Assembly: GCF_015645445.1 (NCBI RefSeq)
Contig: NZ_JADOGI010000041.1
Coordinates: 1-60,405, forward strand
Length of the DNA stretch: 60,405 nucleotides
From: Nonomuraea cypriaca
Lineage (GTDB): Bacteria > Actinomycetota > Actinomycetes > Streptosporangiales > Streptosporangiaceae
Direction of reading: 5' to 3'
The notes under the pieces are model-generated. The model ran no database searches. It saw only the letters and a program-made list of their open reading frames with translations, and was not told the DNA's origin. Shown here piece after piece: positions 53,198 through 60,405 of this stretch (position 1 is the first letter of the stretch; every line of letters starts with the position of its first letter). A program made the translations under genes and the position numbers.

Positions 53198-55366
53198 TTA
53201 CTGGCAGGCTTCGCAGATCTCGGGGTTCTCCAGCGAGCAGGCCACCGCCTCCGCCGCGGCGGGCGCGGCGAGCGTGGTCTGGGCGATCCTGGTGGCCGGG
53301 CGTGAGCGCAGGTAGTACGTCGTCTTCAGGCCGCGCTTCCACGCGTACGCGTACATCGAGGAGAGCTTGCCGATCGTCGGCGCGGCCATGAAGAGGTTGA
53401 GCGACTGGGACTGGTCGATGTACGGCTGCCGCGCGGCGGCCAGGTCGATCAGCGCCTTCTGCGGCAGCTCCCACGCCGTGCGGTAGAGCGCCTTGAGATC
53501 GTCGGGGATGCCGGGAACGTCCTGCACCGACCCGTCGGCCCGCTTGATGTCGTCGCGCACCTGCCGGGTCCACGACCCGCGCGCCTGCAGGTCGGCCACC
53601 AGATAGCGGTTGACCTGCAGAAACTCGCCCGACAGCGTCTCGCGTTTGAACACGTTGGACACCTGCGGCTCGATGCACTCGTAACACCCGGCGATGGACG
53701 CGATCGTGGCGGTCGGCGCGATGGCGATCATGAGCGAGTTCCGCAGGCCGGTCGTGGCGATCCTGTCCCGCAGCGCCTCCCAGCGCGGCGTGCCGGCGAC
53801 GTAGTGGTCGGGGTGCAGCACTCCCCCGGCCGCGCGCGTGTCGGCGTACGACGGGTGCCGGCCGCGCTCCACCGCCAGGTCGGCCGAGGTGTCGTAGGCG
53901 GCCAGCGCGATCTCCTCGGCGATGCGCGTGGACAGCTCCAGCGCGCGCGGCGAGTCGAACGGCAGGCGCAGCGTGAAGAACACGTCGGCCAGGCCCATCA
54001 CGCCGAGCCCGATCGGCCGCCACCGCTTGTTCGCAGCCTCGGCCTCTGGCGTCGGGTAGAAGCCGAGGTCGATGGTCCGGTCCAGGAAGCGCACGGCCGT
54101 GCGCACGGTCCCGCGCAGCCGCTCCCAGTCGACGTCCCCGCCCGTGATGTGGGCGGCCAGGTTGACGGAGCCGAGGTTGCAGACGGCGGTCTCGGCGTCG
54201 CTGGTGACCTCGAGGATCTCGGTGCAGAGGTTGGACAGGTGGATGACGTTCTCGGGGCGGGCGGTCTGGTTGGAGGTGCGGTTGGCTGCGTCCTTGAACG
54301 TCATCCAGCCGTTGCCGGTCTGGGCCAGCGTGCGCATCATCCGGCCGTACAGGACCCGCGCGGGGAGCTGCCTGACGTACCGCCCGGCGGCCTCGTGGGC
54401 GCGGTACGCCGCCGTGAACGCCTCGCCGTACAGGTCGGTGAGGTCGGGCACCTCCTTCGGGTCGAACAGGGACCAGACCTCGTCCGCCTCCACCCGCCGC
54501 ATGAACTCGTCCGGCACCCAGTTCGCCAGGTTGAGGTTGTGGGTGCGGCGCGCGTCCTCGCCGGTGTTGTCGCGCAGTTCCAGGAACTCCTCGACGTCGG
54601 CGTGCCACGTCTCCAGGTAGACGCAGGCAGCGCCCTTGCGCCGCCCGCCCTGGTTGACCGCCGCGACCGACGAGTCGAGCGTGCGCAGCCACGGAACGAT
54701 GCCGTTGGAGTGGCCGTTCGTGCCCCGGATGAGCGAGCCCCTGGAGCGCACCCGTGTCCAGGAGATGCCGATGCCACCGGCGTACTTCGACAGCCTGGCC
54801 ACCTGGCCGTACCTGTCGTAGATGCCCTCCAGCTCGTCGCGCGGCGAGTCGAGCAGGAAGCACGAGGACAGCTGCGGGCGGCGCGCGCCCGCGTTGAACA
54901 GCGTGGGCGAGCTCGGCAGGTAGGACAGCGTGGACATCAGCGCGTACAGCTCCGCCGCCTCGGCGACCGACTCCGACAAACCGCAGGCCACGCGCAGGAA
55001 GAAGTGCTGCGGCCGCTCCAGCACCGCCCGCGTCTCGGGGTGTCGCAGCAGGTAGCGGTCGTAGACCGTGCGCAAGCCGAAATACTCGAACCGGCCGTCG
55101 GCCTCGTCCGAGATCAACGCGTCCAGTTCGGCGGCGTGCGCGGCGACGAACTCCGCCAGGCCGTCCTGGATCAACCCGGCCGCGTGGGTGGCCGTGATCG
55201 ACTCGGAGAACGACCTCACCCCGTGCGCGGCCGCCTCGCCGGCGATCTCCTCGGACAGCAGCCGGGCGGCGACCCTGGAGTTGGCCGGGTCGGCGATCAC
55301 CCGGGCGGCGGCCTCCTCGATGGCCAGGCGCCGCTCTGCCGGGCCGGCCTCAACGATCTGCGTCAC
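53198..55366 (-). CDS. nrdA: Ribonucleotide reductase class I alpha subunit
   Basis: A 722-residue catalytic subunit. Active-site residues are present: Cys in PQLSSCFLLD, Cys/Glu in SNLCTEIL, Cys in VCNLGSVNL, and the C-terminal redox pair CEACQ. GLRNSLMIAIAPTATIASI is the family's nucleotide-site segment. The N-terminus begins where the core helical domain starts; the ATP-cone (overall activity site) present in the E. coli enzyme is missing. GTG 55366 follows AGGAG. It is preceded by a cobalamin riboswitch, as for the class Ia operon of Streptomyces, so B12 should shut it off when the B12-dependent reductase can work. Confidence 0.94.
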   Translation of the reverse strand: MTQIVEAGPAERRLAIEEAAARVIADPANSRVAARLLSEEIAGEAAAHGVRSFSESITATHAAGLIQDGLAEFVAAHAAELDALISDEADGRFEYFGLRTVYDRYLLRHPETRAVLERPQHFFLRVACGLSESVAEAAELYALMSTLSYLPSSPTLFNAGARRPQLSSCFLLDSPRDELEGIYDRYGQVARLSKYAGGIGISWTRVRSRGSLIRGTNGHSNGIVPWLRTLDSSVAAVNQGGRRKGAACVYLETWHADVEEFLELRDNTGEDARRTHNLNLANWVPDEFMRRVEADEVWSLFDPKEVPDLTDLYGEAFTAAYRAHEAAGRYVRQLPARVLYGRMMRTLAQTGNGWMTFKDAANRTSNQTARPENVIHLSNLCTEILEVTSDAETAVCNLGSVNLAAHITGGDVDWERLRGTVRTAVRFLDRTIDLGFYPTPEAEAANKRWRPIGLGVMGLADVFFTLRLPFDSPRALELSTRIAEEIALAAYDTSADLAVERGRHPSYADTRAAGGVLHPDHYVAGTPRWEALRDRIATTGLRNSLMIAIAPTATIASIAGCYECIEPQVSNVFKRETLSGEFLQVNRYLVADLQARGSWTRQVRDDIKRADGSVQDVPGIPDDLKALYRTAWELPQKALIDLAAARQPYIDQSQSLNLFMAAPTIGKLSSMYAYAWKRGLKTTYYLRSRPATRIAQTTLAAPAAAEAVACSLENPEICEACQ

Positions 55367-55494
55367 GTGCTCTCTCTCCTCGCGAGCTCATCCCCGTGAG
55401 GGCGCGCGAGAGCACGGCGGCATGGGGGAACCCCCGGCCACCTCGCTCCCGGCCCTCCCTCGAGGCCATGGACACTTTTCGCCGGGCACGAGGC

Positions 55495-55672
55495 CCGGCG
55501 CCGCCGGCAGGTCTTCGGGCTCGCGGGCGTGTCGATCGTTCCTACTGGCCGTCGCTTCCCAGATCGCTCCAGTGCACAATGACGGCGGTCGTTCCCGCTC
55601 ACCGCTGCGGGGCAGCCCCGGAATCACACCGGGTTCCCTTTTGCTCCGCCTCCGGAGAGGCGAACCAGCGAC
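55495..55672 (-). promoter_or_regulatory. Cobalamin (adenosylcobalamin) riboswitch
   Basis: On the minus strand the leader of nrdA has the conserved blocks in order: AAAAGGGAACCCGGTG, GATTCCGGGGCTGCCCCGCA, GCGGTGAGCGGGAACG, GATCTGGGAAG, CGACGGCCAGTAGG, and GAGCCCGAAGACCTGCC. Just downstream CGCCGGGC/GCCCGGCG (55480-55500) makes an 8-bp hairpin that may be the expression platform. 55367-55480 holds no gene, only GC hairpins and the nrdA ribosome binding site. Confidence 0.92.
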
Positions 55673-55688
55673 GTCCAGGATCCTACAT

Positions 55689-56639
55689 CTAGTGGCCGTT
55701 CCTGCAACCGACCCAGCATGTTGTGGATCGGGTGGTGTCGATCAGCCCGAGATCCCGCAGCACGGCACGCGTGCGCTCGGCCTCCGAGCCGAGCCACGTC
55801 CCGAAGTCGTCGCCGCTGAGCGGAGCGGAAATCCACCCCGCCGCGCGGCAGGCCGCCCGCCAGCCGGGCGAGGCGGTCACCTCCTCGCACATGCGGATGG
55901 CCGATTCGCGACCTTCGTCCGTCATGTCGATGGGTCCGAAGGCCGCGACCCAGTCCGAGAAGTCCACGCGTACGCCGCACTCCAGCAGCGTCGGCACGTC
56001 TTCCAGGTCGGGGATCCTGGCGGCCGAGGACACCGCCAGCACCCTGACCCGGCCGGAGCCGATGCCGGTGCGCCAGTCGGTGAACAGTCCCGCGGCCGCC
56101 GCGGCCTTGCCGCCCAGCAGCGCCACGCCGGCCTCGCCGCTGCTGGGGTAGCCGGTGTAGTCGACCTGCCTGGTGTCGGCCCCGAGGCCCTTGGCGATCA
56201 GGCCGAACAGCAGATGGTCGGGCTCGCCCTGCGGCCCGCCGGCCAGCGGCGTGCGGCCGGGCTGGGCGAGCAGTTGGGCGCCGAAGTCGTCGAAGCTCTT
56301 GAAGGGTGAGCCGGCCGGCACCACGACGACCTCCACGTCACCGATCAGCCTGGACAGCGGGGTCGCGGCGTTGAACAGAGACTGACCGTTGTTCAGCTGG
56401 GCCGCGGCCAGCTCGGGCAGCCCGGTCACCGTGATCGGCCGGCCCCCGCCGGTCCGGTATCCGGCCGCGCGGGCGGCGTCGGCGAACGCCTGAGCGACGT
56501 CGGCCCACCGGGGTCCGCCCGGGTTGATCGCGTACTCCGTACGGATGACGGTCGTGCCGCCGGTGACCCGTTCCGTACCGCAACCGGCCAGGAACCCGGC
56601 CATGCCCAGGCTCCACGCGAAGAACCCCCGACGGTGCAT
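55689..56639 (-). CDS. TctC/Bug-type tripartite tricarboxylate-transport binding lipoprotein
   Basis: A 316-residue extracytoplasmic binding protein. Lipoprotein leader HRRGFFAWSLGMAGFLAGC (lipobox FLAGC); body with QLNNGQSLFNAATPLS, VVPAGSPFKSFDDF, AGGPQGEPDHLLFGLIAK and DLEDVPTLLECGVRVDFSDW, as in TctC/Bug proteins. Such proteins bind citrate or other carboxylates and feed a TctAB permease, but no tctA or tctB is nearby, so it is an orphan. ATG 56639 has GGGGGAGGG upstream. Confidence 0.82.
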   Translation of the reverse strand: MHRRGFFAWSLGMAGFLAGCGTERVTGGTTVIRTEYAINPGGPRWADVAQAFADAARAAGYRTGGGRPITVTGLPELAAAQLNNGQSLFNAATPLSRLIGDVEVVVVPAGSPFKSFDDFGAQLLAQPGRTPLAGGPQGEPDHLLFGLIAKGLGADTRQVDYTGYPSSGEAGVALLGGKAAAAAGLFTDWRTGIGSGRVRVLAVSSAARIPDLEDVPTLLECGVRVDFSDWVAAFGPIDMTDEGRESAIRMCEEVTASPGWRAACRAAGWISAPLSGDDFGTWLGSEAERTRAVLRDLGLIDTTRSTTCWVGCRNGH

Positions 56640-56751
56640 GCGCCCTCCCCCGAGCTTGGCGAGTGCCCCGATCACCTATGGTTATTGACAATTCACTCGC
56701 CGTTACACATCAGGACCATGCTCGCGCAGTACGGGATGGCTCAACCATTTT

Positions 56752-57513
56752 TCAGGGCTTTTTACCGACTCCGGCCATCAGCGACGACGGCAACGACCAG
56801 TCGCCCACCAGCTTGGGGCGGTCCGGACGCCAGTCGACGGCCTGGATCAGCCCGGGCGGCTCCAGCGGGAAGTCGCCGAAGAACGCGCGGATCTCGGCGG
56901 GGGTGCGGTCGGCGCCGCCACCGGACGAGCCCCTGCCCCTGGGCCGCTCCTCGCCCTCCGCCCGGCCCATCGACGTGAGGTGGGTGATCACCAGGTGGCT
57001 GCCCGGCGCCACCCGATCGCGCATCACCGCCACCGCCCGCCCCGGCTCCGCGGACTCGGGCACGAAGTGCAGGATCGACACCAGCAGCACGCCGACCGGC
57101 TCGTCCAGGTCGAGGAACCGGCCGGCCTGGTCCAGCACGCCGGCCGGATCGAGCAGGTCCGCCTCGACGAACACGGCCCTGCTCGAACGTCCGAGCAGGG
57201 CCGTGGCGTGGGCGGCGACGATGGGGTCGTGATCGACGTAGACGACCCGGGCCGCGGGTGCGACCTCGTGCGCGCTGCCCTGGGTCGGCAGCCCGCTGCC
57301 CAGGTCGAGAAACTGGCGGACCCCCGCGGCGGCCACGTAGCGCACGGCACGCTGGAGGAACGCCCGGTTGGCGCGGGCCAGCGGTACCGCCTCCGGGATC
57401 AGCTCAGCGAGCTGATCGATGGCCTGGCGGTCGACCGCGAAGTTGTCCTTCCCGCCGAGCATGTAGTCGTACATGCGTGCGGGATGGGGCCGCAGTTGGT
57501 CGAACTTCCGCAC
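56752..57513 (-). CDS. DUF574-family SAM-dependent methyltransferase
   Basis: A 253-residue protein typical of actinobacteria (Methyltransf_19/DUF574). HPARMYDYMLGGKDNFAVDR at the N-terminus is the family signature; FLDLGSGLPTQGSAHEVA is the SAM motif, then VVYVDHDPIVAAHA. The family is greatly expanded in sporulating actinomycetes; the substrate is unknown. GTG 57513 is the start. Confidence 0.88.
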   Translation of the reverse strand: MRKFDQLRPHPARMYDYMLGGKDNFAVDRQAIDQLAELIPEAVPLARANRAFLQRAVRYVAAAGVRQFLDLGSGLPTQGSAHEVAPAARVVYVDHDPIVAAHATALLGRSSRAVFVEADLLDPAGVLDQAGRFLDLDEPVGVLLVSILHFVPESAEPGRAVAVMRDRVAPGSHLVITHLTSMGRAEGEERPRGRGSSGGGADRTPAEIRAFFGDFPLEPPGLIQAVDWRPDRPKLVGDWSLPSSLMAGVGKKP

Positions 57514-57584
57514 ATCTCTGAATTTATGCCGTCAGCGGCCGAATAACACTACCCTGAGGTGATTGTGGCTAATTTGGCTGCTGG

Positions 57585-59405
57585 TTATTCGACAGTAACG
57601 CTCTTGGCAAGGTTGCGTGGCTTGTCCACATCGCGGCCGAGCGCCACGGCGGCATGGTACGCCAGCAGCTGGAGCGGGATCGTGAGCAGGATCGGGTCCA
57701 GCTCGATCTCGTTCTTGGGGATCACGATCACGTCGTCGGCCAGCTTGGCGGCGGGCTCGCGGTGGCCCACCATGAGCACCTGGCCACCCCGGGCCCGGAT
57801 CTCGCCGAGCGTGGTGAGGTTCTTGTCGAGCAGCTCGTCGTCGGGCACGATCGCGACCGTCGGCATGTCGGGGCCGATCAGCGCGAGCGGGCCGTGCTTG
57901 AGCTCACTGGCCGGGTACGCCTCCGCGTGGACGTACGAGATCTCCTTGAGCTTCTGCGCGCCCTCGCGGGCCACCGGGTAGCCGCGGACGCGGCCGACGA
58001 ACATCATGCCCGGGTGCTTGGCGTACTTCTGCGCCAGCTCGGCGATCTTGTCGCCCTGGGCGAGGATCTCCTCGATCTGGCCGGGCAGCCTGCGCAGGCC
58101 GTCCACGACGCGCCGCCCGTCGGCGGGCGACAGGTCGCGCACCCGGCCGAGGTGCAGCGCGAGCAGCGCGAACGCCAGCGACGTCGAGGTGAACGCCTTG
58201 GTCGATGCGACCGACACCTCGGGGCCCGCGTGCAGGTAGATGCCGCCGTCCACCTCGCGGGCGATGGCGCTGCCGACGGCGTTGACGATGCCGATGACCC
58301 GGCCGCCCTTGCGCTTCAACTCCTGTACGGCGGCGAGCGTGTCGTACGTCTCCCCCGACTGGCTGATCGCGACGTAGAGCGTGTTGGGGTCGACGACCGG
58401 ATTGCGGTAGCGGAACTCGCTGGCCGGCTCGGCGTCCGCCGGGATGCGGGCCAGCTCCTCGATGAGCTGCGCCCCGATCTGCCCGGAGTAGTAGGCGGAC
58501 CCGCAACCGATGATCTTCACCCGCCGGAACGAGCGCGTCTCGCGGGCGTCCATGTTGAGCCCGCCCAGGTGCGCGACGTGGAAGCGCTCGTCGAGCCGGC
58601 CGCTCATGGTGCGGGTGATCGTCTCTGGCTGCTCGGAGATCTCCTTGAGCAGGTAGTGCTCGTAGCCGCCGGTGTCGTAGTGGCCGGCGTCCCAGTCGAC
58701 GGTCAGCGGCTCCTTGGCCGTCTCGCGCGCGTCGCTGGCGAAGGTGTGGAAGCCGTCGGCCTTGAGCACGGCCAGCTCGCCGTCCTCCAGGTGTACGACC
58801 TGGCGCGTGTAGCGGACCAGGGCGGCCACGTCGGACGCGGCGAACATCTCCTTCTCGCCGATGCCGAGCACGATCGGGCTGCCGTTGCGCGCCACGACCA
58901 CCTCGCCGGGCCGCTCGGCGTCGATGACCGCGATGCCGTACGTGCCGACGACGAGCTTGAGCGTCTTCCTGACCGCCTCCTCCAGGGTGTCGTTCTCGTC
59001 GGCGGCGCGGGCGATCAGGTGGGCGAGCACCTCGGTGTCGGTCTCCGAGGCGAAGGCGACGCCGTCGGCCACCAGCTTGGCGCGCAGCTCGCCGGCGTTC
59101 TCGATGATGCCGTTGTGCACGACCGCGATGCGCTGGTCGGCGGACAGGTGCGGGTGGGCGTTCTCGTCACTGGGCACGCCGTGCGTGGCCCAGCGGGTGT
59201 GACCGATGCCGAGGTTGCCCTTGAACCGCACCGGCACCACCTTGGCCAGGTCGGCCACCCTGCCCTTGACCTTGCGTAGCTTCAGCCCCCTGTTGGACAC
59301 CACGACCCCGGCCGAGTCGTAGCCCCGGTATTCAAGCCGTTGCAGCCCTTCCAGCAGGATGGGCGCCGCGTCCTTGGGGCCGACGTAGGCCACGATTCCG
59401 CACAT
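57585..59405 (-). CDS. glmS: Glutamine-fructose-6-phosphate aminotransferase
   Basis: A 606-residue enzyme with the catalytic Cys at position 2 (MCGIVAYVG), glutamine amidotransferase half (1-235; GIGHTRWATHGVPSDENAHPH) and two SIS domains (about 285-600; CGSAYYSGQIGAQLIEELAR, ISQSGETYDTLAAV, KEISYVHAEAYPASELKHGP). It makes glucosamine-6-phosphate for peptidoglycan. ATG 59405 has AAGGAGACC upstream. It follows the small gene at 59424 by 18 bp and is likely in the same transcript. Confidence 0.95.
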   Translation of the reverse strand: MCGIVAYVGPKDAAPILLEGLQRLEYRGYDSAGVVVSNRGLKLRKVKGRVADLAKVVPVRFKGNLGIGHTRWATHGVPSDENAHPHLSADQRIAVVHNGIIENAGELRAKLVADGVAFASETDTEVLAHLIARAADENDTLEEAVRKTLKLVVGTYGIAVIDAERPGEVVVARNGSPIVLGIGEKEMFAASDVAALVRYTRQVVHLEDGELAVLKADGFHTFASDARETAKEPLTVDWDAGHYDTGGYEHYLLKEISEQPETITRTMSGRLDERFHVAHLGGLNMDARETRSFRRVKIIGCGSAYYSGQIGAQLIEELARIPADAEPASEFRYRNPVVDPNTLYVAISQSGETYDTLAAVQELKRKGGRVIGIVNAVGSAIAREVDGGIYLHAGPEVSVASTKAFTSTSLAFALLALHLGRVRDLSPADGRRVVDGLRRLPGQIEEILAQGDKIAELAQKYAKHPGMMFVGRVRGYPVAREGAQKLKEISYVHAEAYPASELKHGPLALIGPDMPTVAIVPDDELLDKNLTTLGEIRARGGQVLMVGHREPAAKLADDVIVIPKNEIELDPILLTIPLQLLAYHAAVALGRDVDKPRNLAKSVTVE

Positions 59406-59423
59406 CGAGGTCTCCTTCTTGAC

Positions 59424-59735
59424 TTATCCGTAAACGATCCTGCGGAGCTGCCGCAGGGACAGCTCTGGCGCCGCTACCGGGCGACCGCGTAATTCGGCGG
59501 CGATCCTGGGGAAGATCTCGTCGTTGGTGTGGCCGCGCGACTTCAGCTCCCCGTGACGGCGCCGGACGAACTCCTCGACCGGCTCGGAGAAGTACGCCAC
59601 CACGTCGGCGACGACGCGGGCCGCCTCGCCTGGACCGAGCGGGCTCGTCCTGGTGAGGTGGGCGATGAGATCTTCGTAGGGATGCCGCGGCGTGGACACA
59701 GACGAGGACCCTACGGCTCTGGAACGAGACACCAC
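59424..59735 (-). CDS. Small hypothetical protein upstream of glmS
   Basis: A 103-residue soluble, mostly helical protein; STPRHPYEDLIAHLTRTSPLG opens the conserved-looking part, and LKSRGHTNDEIFPRIAAELRG follows. No family function is known to me. GTG 59735 gives 103 residues; GTG 59699 (VSTPRHPYED) gives 91 and may be the true start. It lies right behind a 22-bp palindrome, and co-transcription with glmS is likely. Confidence 0.7.
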   Translation of the reverse strand: MVSRSRAVGSSSVSTPRHPYEDLIAHLTRTSPLGPGEAARVVADVVAYFSEPVEEFVRRRHGELKSRGHTNDEIFPRIAAELRGRPVAAPELSLRQLRRIVYG

Positions 59736-59739
59736 AACA

Positions 59740-59761
59740 TCCTGCCCGATATCGGGCAGGA
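59740..59761. promoter_or_regulatory. Perfect 22-bp palindrome ahead of the small gene-glmS pair
   Basis: The half-site TCCTGCCCGAT is exactly mirrored (59740-59761), with no spacer. Minus-strand TATAGA lies just upstream (about 59770-59775) and could be a -10 box, so the palindrome would cover the transcription start. It is either a repressor operator or, in RNA, a hairpin holding the AGGA ribosome binding site. The rest of 59762-60027 holds no convincing gene. Confidence 0.6.
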
Positions 59762-60027
59762 ATTAACTCTATAACGCTTCTGATCATCGGAACGTTCGTG
59801 CCGGGCTTCGCGGCCTCCGAGGCGAACGGGCACTTCTCGCGGGAATCCAACGAGACCTGATCACGCCGGGCCGCCGACTGGGCCGGGTCTGGCGCCCGAT
59901 GACTGGGATGCCGAATTCGCCGCTGATCTCGCTGATCACATGCGTATCATCCGACCCGTCTGACACATCCCTTTCTGGGAACAGTTACGGTGAGTAGTCA
60001 TCTCGTGACATTCCTGGGGAGATGTTC

Positions 60028-60405
60028 ATGCAACTCTTGCTCGCCGCCCTCCTGACCGCGGGCACGCTGTCCGCCCCCGCCGAACCCACCGTCCTCCCGG
60101 CACGGGACGCCTCGGGGTGGCGGACCGACCTCGCCGGCAGCGGGCGGTCGGAGCGGCAGGCCGAGTTCGCCGGCGCGGCTCGCGAGTACGGGGTGCCGGA
60201 GAGCGTGCTGCTCGGCGTCGCGTACCTGGAGTCACGCTGGGACGCGAACGGCGGGCGGCCGAGCACGGCGGGCGGCTACGGGCCGATGCACCTGGTGGAC
60301 ACGATCCCCGCCGAGGCCCAGGTGGCCGGGATCGGCGACATGATCGGTGATGCCCGTGGCGACGACGCCCGCCCGATGACCGTCCCGCGGGGGGCAAGCC
60401 CCCCG
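60028..60405 (+). CDS. Secreted murein-hydrolase-like protein, partial at window end
   Basis: 126 residues are visible, without a stop. Short signal peptide (MQLLLAALLTAGTLSAPA), then a lysozyme-like/transglycosylase SLT-type segment: REYGVPESVLLGVAYLESRW with the presumed catalytic Glu, and GGYGPMHLVD. In actinomycetes this start is usual for exported N-acetylmuramoyl-L-alanine amidases that carry an SLT-like domain first; the amidase domain would lie beyond the window. ATG 60028 has GGGGAG upstream; ATG 60022 is an alternative. Confidence 0.75.
   Translation, partial: MQLLLAALLTAGTLSAPAEPTVLPARDASGWRTDLAGSGRSERQAEFAGAAREYGVPESVLLGVAYLESRWDANGGRPSTAGGYGPMHLVDTIPAEAQVAGIGDMIGDARGDDARPMTVPRGASPP

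Noticed and set aside
59784..59966. A short minus-strand frame (60 codons) between the small gene and the hydrolase
   Set aside because: The start is GTG with poor ribosome binding site spacing and the C-terminal half is Arg/Pro/Ser-rich; not enough to call a gene.

Overview
The window is 60.4 kb of chromosome from a very high-GC actinomycete. GTG and TTG starts are common, Tat and lipoprotein signals are frequent, and an IdeR/DmdR-type iron box, a B12 riboswitch ahead of nrdAB, a c-di-AMP riboswitch ahead of a lysozyme and a DUF574 methyltransferase are all present. This fits Streptosporangiales (Nonomuraea-like) or Streptomyces-like soil bacteria; the genus is my inference. I see no prophage, transposase, integrase or CRISPR array. 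The content is a mix of housekeeping genes (nrdAB, glmS, tRNA) and catabolic or accessory genes.

Layout. 0-6.4 kb: an IclR regulator, a Tat-exported PhoX-like protein, a YnfA membrane protein, a GAF-PAS-GAF-PP2C phosphatase and a small exported protein. 6.4-12.6 kb: an IclR regulator divergent from a tightly packed operon of class V aminotransferase, FAD/4Fe-4S 2-hydroxyacid dehydrogenase (broken by one base) and MatC-like carrier; this looks like an uptake and oxidation route for a hydroxy or dicarboxylic acid via glyoxylate-type chemistry. 12.6-19.9 kb: a TrkA-N/RyR protein (frameshifted), epoxide hydrolase, aldo/keto reductase, truncated PAS protein, GH15 enzyme and VOC protein. 19.9-24 kb: an iron-siderophore ABC importer under an iron box. 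24-31 kb: amino acid permease, large secreted glycosidase, hemerythrin lipoprotein, methyltransferase, and a GH25 lysozyme behind a c-di-AMP riboswitch. 31-36.5 kb: aldo/keto reductase, then a ferredoxin::reductase fusion, P450 and exported flavin amine oxidase, which form a compact redox cluster. 36.5-42.4 kb: epimerase, acetamidase/formamidase, exported unknown protein, NAD formate dehydrogenase and LysR regulator. 42.5-46.9 kb: a four-gene TelA/XpaC-type operon with two extracytoplasmic solute-binding modules, one fused to a VWA domain. This is my best candidate for a poorly described system. 47-50.4 kb: a secreted multi-domain GH87-like enzyme. 50.6-50.9 kb: two tRNA genes, one atypical. 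51-56.7 kb: an MscS channel, nrdB and nrdA behind a cobalamin riboswitch, and an orphan TctC-type binding protein. 56.7-60.4 kb: DUF574 methyltransferase, glmS with a small upstream gene behind a perfect 22-bp palindrome, and the start of a murein-hydrolase-like gene that runs off the window.

Three genes carry single-base frameshifts, two of them within short homopolymer runs (FAD/Fe-S oxidase near 8592, TrkA-RyR near 13370, siderophore binding protein near 22255). Residual consensus errors are at least as likely as true pseudogenes. Tandem repeats recur here: 24 bp, about 46 bp, 12 bp and 13 bp.
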